Source: Actinomycetes bacterium
GTDB lineage: Bacteria; Actinomycetota; Actinomycetes; Actinomycetales; Cellulomonadaceae
Reading direction: 5' to 3'
Assembly: GCA_023412515.1 (NCBI GenBank)
Contig: JAEYNO010000360.1
Location: forward strand, 1 to 5,528
DNA: 5,528 nucleotides
Of the stretch, positions 1 to 5,479 are shown piece by piece. Each line of letters starts with the position of its first letter. Positions within the stretch are counted from its first letter, which is position 1. A program made the position numbers and the translations under genes. Under the pieces are notes generated by a model. The model did not search any database. It was not told the DNA's origin and saw only the letters and a list, made by a program, of their open reading frames with translations.

Positions 1-2
1 GT

Positions 3-677
3 GACGCGCGGCCCGACGGCGAGGTCGTGCGGCAGCGCGGGCATCCCCTCGGCGACGCCGGACGGGGTCACCTGCTGACCGCGCCGCACGACGCGACGGT
101 GGACGTCGTCCCGGGCGAGGACGGCGCTGCCGCGTACGCCGTGGCGGCCGGCGGGGACCCCGCGGCGTGGGTCGCGGCGCCCGCGGGTGGCGGTGTCGCG
201 CTCGAGACGGACGGCTCCGCCGTGCTCCGGGGGGCCGGCGGGGACGTGCTCGTCGCGCTCGGCCGCCCGGCCGGCGAGGGGCGGGCGGCGTCCTGGCAGA
301 TCGAGGGCGACGTGCTGGCGCTGCGCGTCGGGACGGCCACGGACGGTGCGGCGGACGCGGGCGGTGCGGTGTCGTTCGAGGTCGGGACCGTGGCGCTCGC
401 GTCGGCCACGTGGGGCGAGGCCGAGGGCGGTCGCTCGCTCGCGGTGGTCCCGGCGCCGTGGGTGCGCGGCGGCAGCCTCGCGGCGCAGCGCGCGCTGGAG
501 TCGCAGCTCGAGGCGACCGAGCCGGAGGCCGCCACGCCCACCATGCGCGCGCAGCTGTGGTGCCACGTGCTCGGCGCCCCCGACAAGGCGTCGTGGAACC
601 TCGAGCCGTGGCGCCCCGAGGTCGGGACGGGCACGTTGATCGCCACGCGCTGCAACCCGACCGACGCCGACGCCTGA
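3..677 (+). CDS. Secreted/envelope-type protein with C-terminal DUF2599-like domain (5' end outside window)
   Basis: The reading frame is open from the first base of the window (frame 3) to TGA at 675-677, so the start lies upstream and about 224 C-terminal residues are visible. The first part is Gly/Ala/Val/Asp-rich and looks like beta-strand repeats (alternating Val-Ala segments), without a membrane segment. The last ~100 residues match my memory of actinobacterial DUF2599 proteins: a Trp-Gly-Glu segment followed by SLAVVPAPWVR, then QLWCH (552-566), then the block SWNLEPWRPEVG (WNLEPWRP at 594-617) and the terminal RCNP (648-659). The two cysteines, codons 561-563 and 651-653, could form a disulfide, which would fit an exported protein. 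No function is known to me for this domain. The missing N-terminus would show whether there is a signal peptide. The gene is separated from the next by about 137 bases and a hairpin, so it is probably a separate unit. The domain call is by recognition, not by search. Confidence 0.75.
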   Translation, partial: DARPDGEVVRQRGHPLGDAGRGHLLTAPHDATVDVVPGEDGAAAYAVAAGGDPAAWVAAPAGGGVALETDGSAVLRGAGGDVLVALGRPAGEGRAASWQIEGDVLALRVGTATDGAADAGGAVSFEVGTVALASATWGEAEGGRSLAVVPAPWVRGGSLAAQRALESQLEATEPEAATPTMRAQLWCHVLGAPDKASWNLEPWRPEVGTGTLIATRCNPTDADA

Positions 678-680
678 GGA

Positions 681-698
681 ATGGTGCCTGTGCACCAT
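681..698 (+). terminator. Short hairpin just after the DUF2599-like gene, possible terminator
   Basis: ATGGTGC (681-687) and GCACCAT (692-698) are a perfect 7-bp inverted repeat with loop CTGT, starting 3 bases after the stop codon at 675-677. There is no T-tract after it; the next bases are G+C-rich, which is common in actinomycete terminators. The stem is short, so it could equally be a palindromic protein-binding site ahead of the next gene. Confidence 0.4.
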
Positions 699-725
699 GC
701 GTCGGTCGTGCCGCGGAAAAGGTCA

Positions 726-764
726 CCCGAATCGGGCACGGACGGCATTCAGGATCGCTAGGGT
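726..764 (+). promoter_or_regulatory. Possible promoter/operator region of the small secreted protein gene
   Basis: TAGGGT at 759-764 fits the actinobacterial -10 pattern TANNNT and lies 51 bases before the ATG at 815, which would give a 5' leader of roughly 44 bases. I see no good TTGACA-like -35 at the usual spacing; the candidates near 733-741 match poorly. Just upstream, CCCGA (726-730) and TCGGG (732-736) form an 11-base inverted repeat around a central A. It could be an operator near the -35 region, but short GC palindromes arise by chance in such DNA. Confidence 0.3.
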
Positions 765-804
765 GACGGACGTCGCCGAGCGTCCGGCCTCGGTGCTGAA
801 TGAC

Positions 805-810
805 AGGGGG
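805..810 (+). promoter_or_regulatory. Ribosome binding site that decides the start of the small secreted protein
   Basis: AGGGGG at 805-810 lies 4 bases before ATG at 815-817. The in-frame ATG at 800-802 lies upstream of this site and has no comparable Shine-Dalgarno sequence of its own, so the start at 815 is preferred. Starting there also puts the Lys-Lys-Arg n-region directly at the N-terminus of the signal peptide. Confidence 0.7.
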
Positions 811-814
811 CACG

Positions 815-1138
815 ATGTTCAAGAAGCGGATCTCTGCGCTCGTTGTAGCGTTCTCGTTGGTTGCCACCGGAGTGGCGGCCGCCGCTCCGGCGACCGCCGT
901 CGACTACCTGCAGAGCGGGATCGCCATCCGTGACAACTACAGCGGGACGGCGACGCGCCTGGGGCTGGGCTACCCCGGCCAGGGGGCGACACGCATCACC
1001 CTGCCCGTGACCTTGTACGGCACCTCCTACAGCTACAGCAACTCCCGGTACGGCACAGGGACGTCGCTGATCTGGGTCAAGAACACCAACAACACCACGG
1101 GTGTCACCGGATTCAGCGGCTACTACTTCATCGGCTGA
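815..1138 (+). CDS. Small Sec-secreted SH3-like protein (107 aa; bacteriocin-like candidate)
   Basis: This encodes 107 residues from ATG at 815. Residues 1-28 are a classical Sec signal peptide: MFKKR n-region, hydrophobic ISALVVAFSLVATGVAAAA core, and an Ala-x-Ala type site APATA before VDYLQ, predicting cleavage after residue 28 and a 79-residue mature protein. The mature part has no cysteine, nine tyrosines and many Gly, Ser, Thr and Asn. The order AIRDNYSGTATRLGLGYPGQG (residues 37-57), then a W at 87 and TTGVTGF...GYYF near the end, resembles a single bacterial SH3-like (SH3b/SH3_3) domain, where R-(x)n-lG-yxGq and W-x-V...tGvtGyv are typical; this is my reading of the pattern, not a search. 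Such domains often bind peptidoglycan or peptides. An alternative is a lactococcin 972-type bacteriocin, which is also a small Sec-exported Cys-free protein encoded beside transporter genes, but I cannot show its motifs. It lies directly upstream of a lipoprotein-exporter operon on the same strand, separated by a strong hairpin. Gene call is strong; the fold and role are tentative. Confidence 0.88.
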   Translation: MFKKRISALVVAFSLVATGVAAAAPATAVDYLQSGIAIRDNYSGTATRLGLGYPGQGATRITLPVTLYGTSYSYSNSRYGTGTSLIWVKNTNNTTGVTGFSGYYFIG

Positions 1139-1157
1139 CCGCGGCGCGTCCGAACGA

Positions 1158-1186
1158 GCCGGGTGGTCGACCCTCGACCACCCGGC
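1158..1186 (+). terminator. Perfect 13-bp hairpin between the small secreted gene and the exporter operon (terminator or attenuator)
   Basis: Bases 1158-1170 and 1174-1186 are exact reverse complements (13 of 13, G+C-rich) around a 3-base CCC loop. The hairpin starts 19 bases after the stop of the small gene and ends 12 bases before the Shine-Dalgarno site of the lipoprotein gene. It has no following T-tract. It is either the terminator of the small gene or a partial terminator that lets some transcripts continue into the operon; it could also protect the 3' end of the upstream message. Confidence 0.75.
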
Positions 1187-1198
1187 AGTGCCGTGCCG

Positions 1199-1206
1199 AA
1201 AGGAAA
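1199..1206 (+). promoter_or_regulatory. Ribosome binding site of the lipoprotein gene
   Basis: AAAGGAAA at 1199-1206 lies 4 bases before ATG at 1211-1213. It is the only clear Shine-Dalgarno sequence in the four-gene operon; the three following starts overlap the preceding stops and rely on coupling. It selects 1211 over the upstream in-frame GTG at 1163, which falls inside the hairpin stem. Confidence 0.7.
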
Positions 1207-1210
1207 CGTC

Positions 1211-2065
1211 ATGCGCACCCGAGGAACTTTCATGATCGGACTCGTGCTGCTCGCAGGTGCGTGCTCCACCACGCCGTCGGGTCCTGCGTTCGTCACTCCC
1301 GGTGAGGGCGACACGGCGTGGTCGCCCGAGCCGTCCGACGCGCCCCGCGCCGTCTCCGAGGACGAGCGGCTCCTCGCACGCTTCGGCCCCCCTCCGCTCG
1401 ACGCGTTCGCGTGGAGCGCCGAGGAGTCGGACACCGTCACGTCCGCCACCGGTCGCCTGATTACCTCGTGCATGGCGGGCCTCGGCTTCGAGTACGTCCC
1501 GGAGGTCGACGAGGAGCCGTCCCGACCGGTGACCCACTGGGGCGACGACCTCGGGCTGATCGACCCGGCGGCGGCCGCCGTGCGTGGCTACCAGGCCGTC
1601 GGACTCGCCGAGCCGCCGCGAGAGCCCGTCGCAGGGCCCGAGCAGTCGGCGGAGTACTACGCCGCCCTCGTCGAGGACGGCGGCTGCGTGGACCAGGCCT
1701 TCGACGCGACGCTGGGCAGCCCGGTCGAGGATCGCGACCTCCTGGGTCGGCTGTGGGCCGACGCTCGGGCTGCGGCCCAGGCGGACTCGGACTTCCTCGA
1801 CGCGAAGGACGTCTGGCGGCGGTGCGTGGCGGACGCCGGGTTCCCGCTCGACGACTTCCCCATGCCGTTCGCGAACGACGTCGACGACATCGCCCAGGCG
1901 GTTGCCGATGTCACGTGCAAGCAGACCAGTGGTGTCACCGACGCGTACGTGGCGGCGCTGTACGCCGCGGAGGAGCGGCTCGCGGAGCGCCACGCGGAAG
2001 CGCTCGCCGACTACCGGTCGTGGATGGACGAGCGGGTCCGGCTCGCCGCGGGCGTCGCTCCATGA
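1211..2065 (+). CDS. Predicted lipoprotein with two Cys-x-Ala-x-x-Gly-Phe modules, first gene of the exporter operon
   Basis: The protein has 284 residues from ATG at 1211. Residues 1-18 form a lipoprotein signal: Arg at 2 and 4, hydrophobic MIGLVLLAGA, and a lipobox ending in Cys18. The -3 residue is Ala rather than the usual Leu, but the pattern still fits the permissive lipobox rule. A Pro/Ser/Glu-rich linker follows (about 19-60). The acidic globular part has four more cysteines: C87 in CMAGLGFEY, C159 in GGCVDQAF, C205 in CVADAGFPL, and C236 in ADVTCKQTSG. The two C-x-A-x-x-G-F segments, each followed by a second cysteine, suggest two disulfide-bonded modules. Residues 240-276 look like a long charged helix. 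I recall similar uncharacterised actinobacterial lipoproteins carrying CM-x-x-x-GF and AVADVxC signatures next to peptidoglycan-binding ABC exporters, but know no assigned function. Its stop overlaps the next start (ATGA, 2062-2065), so it is probably made together with the exporter and sits on the outer membrane face as a sensor, substrate binder or immunity protein. An alternative start at 1232 would lose the basic n-region. Confidence 0.87.
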   Translation: MRTRGTFMIGLVLLAGACSTTPSGPAFVTPGEGDTAWSPEPSDAPRAVSEDERLLARFGPPPLDAFAWSAEESDTVTSATGRLITSCMAGLGFEYVPEVDEEPSRPVTHWGDDLGLIDPAAAAVRGYQAVGLAEPPREPVAGPEQSAEYYAALVEDGGCVDQAFDATLGSPVEDRDLLGRLWADARAAAQADSDFLDAKDVWRRCVADAGFPLDDFPMPFANDVDDIAQAVADVTCKQTSGVTDAYVAALYAAEERLAERHAEALADYRSWMDERVRLAAGVAP

Positions 2066-3462
2066 CGACGCCGGGCGCCGAGCTCGAGCCGCGCCCCGGG
2101 CGCACGGTCGGGAGGGTGACGGCCGCCCGCGCGGGCACCGTCCTCGCGCGCCGGCGACGCGCCCTGTGGTGGGTCGTCGTGGGGACGGTCCTGCTGCTCG
2201 CCGCCGCGGTCGTGGCCACCCGGTGGATCCGCTCGCCGCAGGACCTCGCGGCCGAAGCGGCACCACCGCTCCGGACGGTGCTGACCGCCGACGTCACCCA
2301 GCAGGTCGTTCAGCGGTCCGTGGTGACCCGCGGGACCGCTGTGGCGTCCTCGCCCGTGACCATCCCCCTGCCGTCCGGGGACGACGCCTCCCCCGTCGTC
2401 TCAGCCGTCGGTGCCCAGGCCGGCGGGACGGTGGAGGCGGGCGACATGCTGGTCACCCTCTCGGGGCGCCCGGTGGTGATCCTGCCGGGCCAGGTGCCCG
2501 CCTACAGGGACCTGGCACCGGGGGACGAGGGTGACGACGTCGCGCAGCTCCAGCAGGCGTTCGGTGCGATCGGCATCAGCACCGGCAGGGACGCGACCGG
2601 GGTGTACGGGCCCGGGACGCAGCAGGCGGTCCGCGACCTCTACGAACGGATCGGCTACCAGGTGCCCGCGACGACCGGCCTCGGCGAGCCGGAGAGCGAC
2701 GAGGTCATCGCAGCGCGAGAGGCGTACCGGCAGGCCGCCCGCGCCGTCGAGGACGCGGACGCGGACCTCGACGCGGCTCGTCGCGCGGACCCGACGACGC
2801 CCGAGGGTGCGGACGTCGCGGGGCTCGAACGGGCGAGGCTCCGCGCGGCGGCCGACCACGACGCCGCTGCCGCCGCGCTGGCCCGCGTGCGGGGCAGCAA
2901 CGGTCCGGTCGTCCCGCGAGCCGAGGTCGCCTTCGTCCCGGTCCTCCCCGCGCGAGTCGTTTCCGTGACCGGTCCCCTCGGCGCGACCGCCACCGACCCG
3001 GTCGCCGTCCTCAGCGCCGGTGACCTCCTCGTCACGGGGCGCCTCGACACCGGGCAGGCCGGCCTCGTCCGCCCTGGCATGGTGGTCACCCTCGACCAGG
3101 AGGGCACGGGGTGGACGGCCACCGGCCACGTCGCGGACGTCGGCGCGCCGGCCGCCGACGAGACCGGCGCCCTGCGCGCGACGGTCACGGTCACACCTGA
3201 CGGCCCGATCGACCCGGCGCTGACCGGCGCCGACCTCCGCATGACGATCGCGTCGGCGAGCAGCGCGGGCGAGGTGCTGGCCGTGCCCGTGGCGGCCGTG
3301 GTGGCCGCCGCCGACCGCAGCACCTACGTGGTCCGGGTCGACGAGTCCGGCGACCAGACCAAGGTGGTCGTCCGGGTCGGGGTCTCGGGTGACGGGTTCG
3401 TCGAGGTCGAGCCCGTCGACGGCGACCTCGCCGCGGGCGACCGCGTCGCGACGAGCCGATGA
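2062..3462 (+). CDS. MacA/HlyD-like membrane adaptor with inserted peptidoglycan-binding domain
   Basis: The protein has 466 residues; ATG at 2062 overlaps the previous stop. The track of frame-open sequence extends much further upstream, but that part lies over the lipoprotein gene and is a shadow. Residues 1-34 are Arg-rich and cytosolic, 35-54 form one membrane span (LWWVVVGTVLLLAAAVVA), and the rest is outside. Residues 72-145 look like the first half of the adaptor barrel-sandwich region (TRGTAVASS, VEAGDMLVTLSGRPVVIL). Residues 147-200 resemble PG_binding_1: YRDLAPGDEGDDVAQLQQAFG, then GVYGPGTQQAVRDLY. Residues 212-280 form an Ala/Glu/Asp/Arg-rich helical hairpin. Residues 283-466 hold the returning half and the C-terminal beta domains, including VLAVPVAAVV and TYVVRVDESGDQTKVVVRVGV, typical of MacA-like adaptors. 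The family couples a MacB-type permease to the envelope; with no outer membrane expected here, the inserted domain probably contacts the cell wall. The hairpin is short compared with Gram-negative MacA, which must reach TolC. It is annotated in genomes as a peptidoglycan-binding protein or efflux RND adaptor. No Shine-Dalgarno is visible, fitting translational coupling. Confidence 0.9.
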   Translation: MTTPGAELEPRPGRTVGRVTAARAGTVLARRRRALWWVVVGTVLLLAAAVVATRWIRSPQDLAAEAAPPLRTVLTADVTQQVVQRSVVTRGTAVASSPVTIPLPSGDDASPVVSAVGAQAGGTVEAGDMLVTLSGRPVVILPGQVPAYRDLAPGDEGDDVAQLQQAFGAIGISTGRDATGVYGPGTQQAVRDLYERIGYQVPATTGLGEPESDEVIAAREAYRQAARAVEDADADLDAARRADPTTPEGADVAGLERARLRAAADHDAAAAALARVRGSNGPVVPRAEVAFVPVLPARVVSVTGPLGATATDPVAVLSAGDLLVTGRLDTGQAGLVRPGMVVTLDQEGTGWTATGHVADVGAPAADETGALRATVTVTPDGPIDPALTGADLRMTIASASSAGEVLAVPVAAVVAAADRSTYVVRVDESGDQTKVVVRVGVSGDGFVEVEPVDGDLAAGDRVATSR

Positions 3463-4157
3463 CCGCCATCGTCGAGCTCACCGCGGTCGAGCGGACGTTC
3501 GCAGGTAGCGCCGTCGTCCGCGCGCTGGGGCCGATCGACCTCGTGGTGGACCGCGGAGAGCACGTCACGGTCGTCGGGCCCTCGGGCTCGGGCAAGTCCA
3601 CCCTGCTCAACGTGCTGGGCCTGCTCGACCGGCCGACCGCGGGGACCTATCGGCTCGACGGCGTCGACGTCGCGGGCCTCGACGAGCGACGGCGCACCGG
3701 GATCCGTGGGCAGTGGCTGGGCTTCGTGTTCCAGTCCTTCCACCTGCTGCCTCATCGCTCGGCACTCGAGAACGTCGCGCTCGCCGGCGTCTACGCGGGA
3801 CGTCCGCGACGCGAGCGTGAACGGACCGCCGCGGATCTTCTGGACCGTGTCGGTCTGGCGCACCGACGCGACGCGCTGCCGTCGACGCTGTCGGGTGGCG
3901 AGCGCCAGCGGGTCGCGGTCGCGCGCGCGCTTGCGGGCTCGCCGCGACTCCTGCTGTGCGACGAACCCACCGGCGCCCTCGACAGCGAGAACACCGAGAT
4001 GCTTCTCGAGCTGCTCGCGACGCTGCACGCCGACGGTCTGACGGTCGTGACGATCACGCACGACCCGCACGTCGCTGCGCAGGGATCGCGGTGCGTGACG
4101 CTACGGGACGGCGTCGTGGAGGCGCCGACGTGTGCGCGTGCGGCGGCGGACCGGTGA
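3459..4157 (+). CDS. ABC transporter ATP-binding protein, MacB/LolD type
   Basis: The protein has 232 residues, the usual size for a free MacB/LolD-type ATPase, from ATG at 3459 overlapping the adaptor stop (ATGA). All motifs are intact: Walker A GPSGSGKST (residues 40-48), Q-loop Gln92 in VFQSFHLLPH, ABC signature LSGGERQRVA (144-153), Walker B LLLCDE (164-169) with catalytic Glu169, D-loop ALD (173-175), and switch His201 in TITHD. The phrase PTGALDSE and the Q-loop FQSFHLLPH are typical of the family that powers lipoprotein release, MacB macrolide/peptide export and peptide-antibiotic detoxification. It should hydrolyse ATP at the inner face of the membrane as a dimer, paired with the permease encoded next. 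The C-terminus after LRDGVVEAPT is short and Ala/Arg-rich, without an extra domain. Its stop overlaps the GTG of the permease (GTGA, 4154-4157). Substrate cannot be read from this subunit. Confidence 0.97.
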   Translation: MTAIVELTAVERTFAGSAVVRALGPIDLVVDRGEHVTVVGPSGSGKSTLLNVLGLLDRPTAGTYRLDGVDVAGLDERRRTGIRGQWLGFVFQSFHLLPHRSALENVALAGVYAGRPRRERERTAADLLDRVGLAHRRDALPSTLSGGERQRVAVARALAGSPRLLLCDEPTGALDSENTEMLLELLATLHADGLTVVTITHDPHVAAQGSRCVTLRDGVVEAPTCARAAADR

Positions 4158-5410
4158 GGGATTGGCGCAAGGGTCGGGGCGGCGCACCGTGTGACGACGC
4201 GGCGAGCACGCTGCCGCAGCCACGACTGACTGTGCGAGAGCTCGTAGCCGAGTCGGTCGCGGGCATGCTGCAGCGGCCCGGCCGTGCAGCGCTCACGGCG
4301 CTCGGCACGGTGCTCGGCATCGGCAGCTTCGTCGCGCTGCTCGGCCTGACGACCACCGCCGCCGGTCAGATCTCGCGGGAGTTCACCGTCGTCCGGGCGA
4401 CGGAGGTCCAGGTCGTCGAGAACCCGCCGCCGGGCGCGCCGTCGATGCCGTTCCCGGCCGACTCGTCGGACCGTCTCGCGGCGGTCGACGGCGTCGTCTC
4501 GGCCGGTACCTGGTGGCAGGTGCCGGTGGGTGACGGGACCACGACGTCGGCGCGGCCGGACGCCTCGGGAGTGCGTCTGGGCGTGGTCGCCGTCGATCCG
4601 GGGGCGCTCGACGCCGCCCAGATCACCCTCGCCGAGGGCCGTGCGTACGACCGGTTCGCCGAGGACGCGCACGAGCGGGTCGCGCTGCTCGGCGCGGCCG
4701 CCGCGCGCGAGCTCGGCATCACGCGACTCGACACGGGACCCGCCGTCTTCGTCGGCGACGACGCGTACACCGTGGTCGGGATCGTCGCGGACACGCGACG
4801 GCTGCCGCTGCTGCTGTCCGCGGTGGTCCTGCCGGCCTCGACCGCGCTCGAGCGCTACGGCCCGCCGGACCCGTCGACGCCCGCGACCGTGCTCGTCCGG
4901 ACACGTGTCGGAGCGGCCCAGGTGGTGGCCGACCAGGCGCCGGTCGCGCTGCGCCCCGACGCACCCGGCCTTCTGGTGGCGGTCGCGCCGCCCGATCCCG
5001 ACGACCTGCGGTCCGGTGTCACGCGCAACGTCGACGGGCTGCTCGTGGCGCTGGCGTCGGTCGCGCTGCTCATCGGCGCCCTGGGCATCGCGAACACCAC
5101 GCTCGTCGCGGTGGTGGAGCGCACGGGCGAGATCGGCCTGCGTCGCGCCCTGGGCGCGACGCGTGGTCACGTGACAGGGCAGCTCCTCGTGGAGGCTGGG
5201 CTGCTGGGAGGTCTCGGCGGCCTCGTCGGCACCGCGTGCGGGACGCTCGTCGTGGTGGGGGTGTCGGTGCTCCAGCGCTGGACTCCGGTGCTCGACCCGA
5301 CGGTGCTCTACGTCGCGCCCGTCGCCGGCGTGGTGGTGGGTGTGCTCGCCGGGTTCCACCCGGCCAGGAGGGCCGCCCGGATCGAGCCGGCCGCGGCACT
5401 GCGGTCCTGA
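4154..5410 (+). CDS. MacB/FtsX-type ABC transporter permease
   Basis: The protein has 418 residues when started at GTG 4154, which overlaps the ATPase stop by four bases like the two junctions before it; the open frame reaches further upstream only over the ATPase gene. Topology fits a MacB/FtsX permease: a cytosolic N-terminal segment with LTVRELVAESVAGMLQRPGRAALT (about residues 25-48), membrane span 1 at about 48-70, a large extracellular domain (about 71-292, the MacB_PCD position), and three C-terminal spans at about 293-320, 343-371 and 384-402. The conserved cytoplasmic stretch between spans 2 and 3, VERTGEIGLRRALGATRGHV (residues 321-340), is the FtsX-domain hallmark, and the C-terminus PARRAARIEPAAALRS (403-418) is the standard MacB ending. 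The long extracellular domain has no cysteine. With the ATPase it should form a dimeric mechanotransmission transporter that drives the adaptor outside rather than moving a substrate through the bilayer itself. Cys13 lies in the cytosolic part. The start is supported by overlap, not by a visible ribosome site; GTG at 4232 is possible but less likely. Confidence 0.93.
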   Translation: MRDWRKGRGGAPCDDAASTLPQPRLTVRELVAESVAGMLQRPGRAALTALGTVLGIGSFVALLGLTTTAAGQISREFTVVRATEVQVVENPPPGAPSMPFPADSSDRLAAVDGVVSAGTWWQVPVGDGTTTSARPDASGVRLGVVAVDPGALDAAQITLAEGRAYDRFAEDAHERVALLGAAAARELGITRLDTGPAVFVGDDAYTVVGIVADTRRLPLLLSAVVLPASTALERYGPPDPSTPATVLVRTRVGAAQVVADQAPVALRPDAPGLLVAVAPPDPDDLRSGVTRNVDGLLVALASVALLIGALGIANTTLVAVVERTGEIGLRRALGATRGHVTGQLLVEAGLLGGLGGLVGTACGTLVVVGVSVLQRWTPVLDPTVLYVAPVAGVVVGVLAGFHPARRAARIEPAAALRS

Positions 5411-5434
5411 CGGTGAGATGCTGTCCGGGACCTC

Positions 5435-5479
5435 AGCCCCGCCGGCCCGCCGGTCGTCGTCGCTCGGGCCGGCAGGGCT
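5435..5479 (+). terminator. Hairpin terminator downstream of the exporter operon
   Basis: Bases 5435-5449 and 5465-5479 pair over 15 positions with one C-A mismatch, around a 15-base loop containing CGTCGTCGT. The stem begins 25 bases after the permease stop (5408-5410). No T-tract follows, as often in actinomycetes. It may act in both directions if a gene on the minus strand lies beyond the window. The remaining bases to 5528 hold no gene I can support. Confidence 0.65.

Noticed and set aside
800..814. Start of the small secreted protein at ATG 800
   Set aside because: The good ribosome site AGGGGG at 805-810 lies after this ATG and fits ATG 815; the five extra residues would only lengthen the signal peptide n-region.
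1163..1210. Start of the lipoprotein at GTG 1163
   Set aside because: It lies inside the perfect hairpin stem, has no ribosome site, and would put 16 Pro/Arg-rich residues before a normal lipoprotein signal.
1318..2061. N-terminal extension of the adaptor frame back to 1318
   Set aside because: It is Arg/Gly-rich out-of-frame translation of the lipoprotein gene; ATG at 2062 with the 4-base overlap and a following membrane span is the natural start.
758..2266. A 502-residue open frame on the minus strand across the small gene and lipoprotein gene
   Set aside because: Its translation is Arg/Gly/Pro-rich low-complexity without domains, and it opposes two well-supported genes with signal peptides and ribosome sites. 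Long antisense frames are expected in very G+C-rich DNA.
2752..2775. Short tandem repetition of GACGCG coding Asp-Ala repeats in the adaptor
   Set aside because: Only two to three imperfect units inside the Ala/Asp-rich helical hairpin; explained by codon and residue bias.
3956..4153. N-terminal extension of the permease frame back to 3956
   Set aside because: It overlaps the Walker B and H-loop part of the ATPase gene and is Arg-rich shadow sequence; GTG 4154 fits the overlap pattern of the operon.
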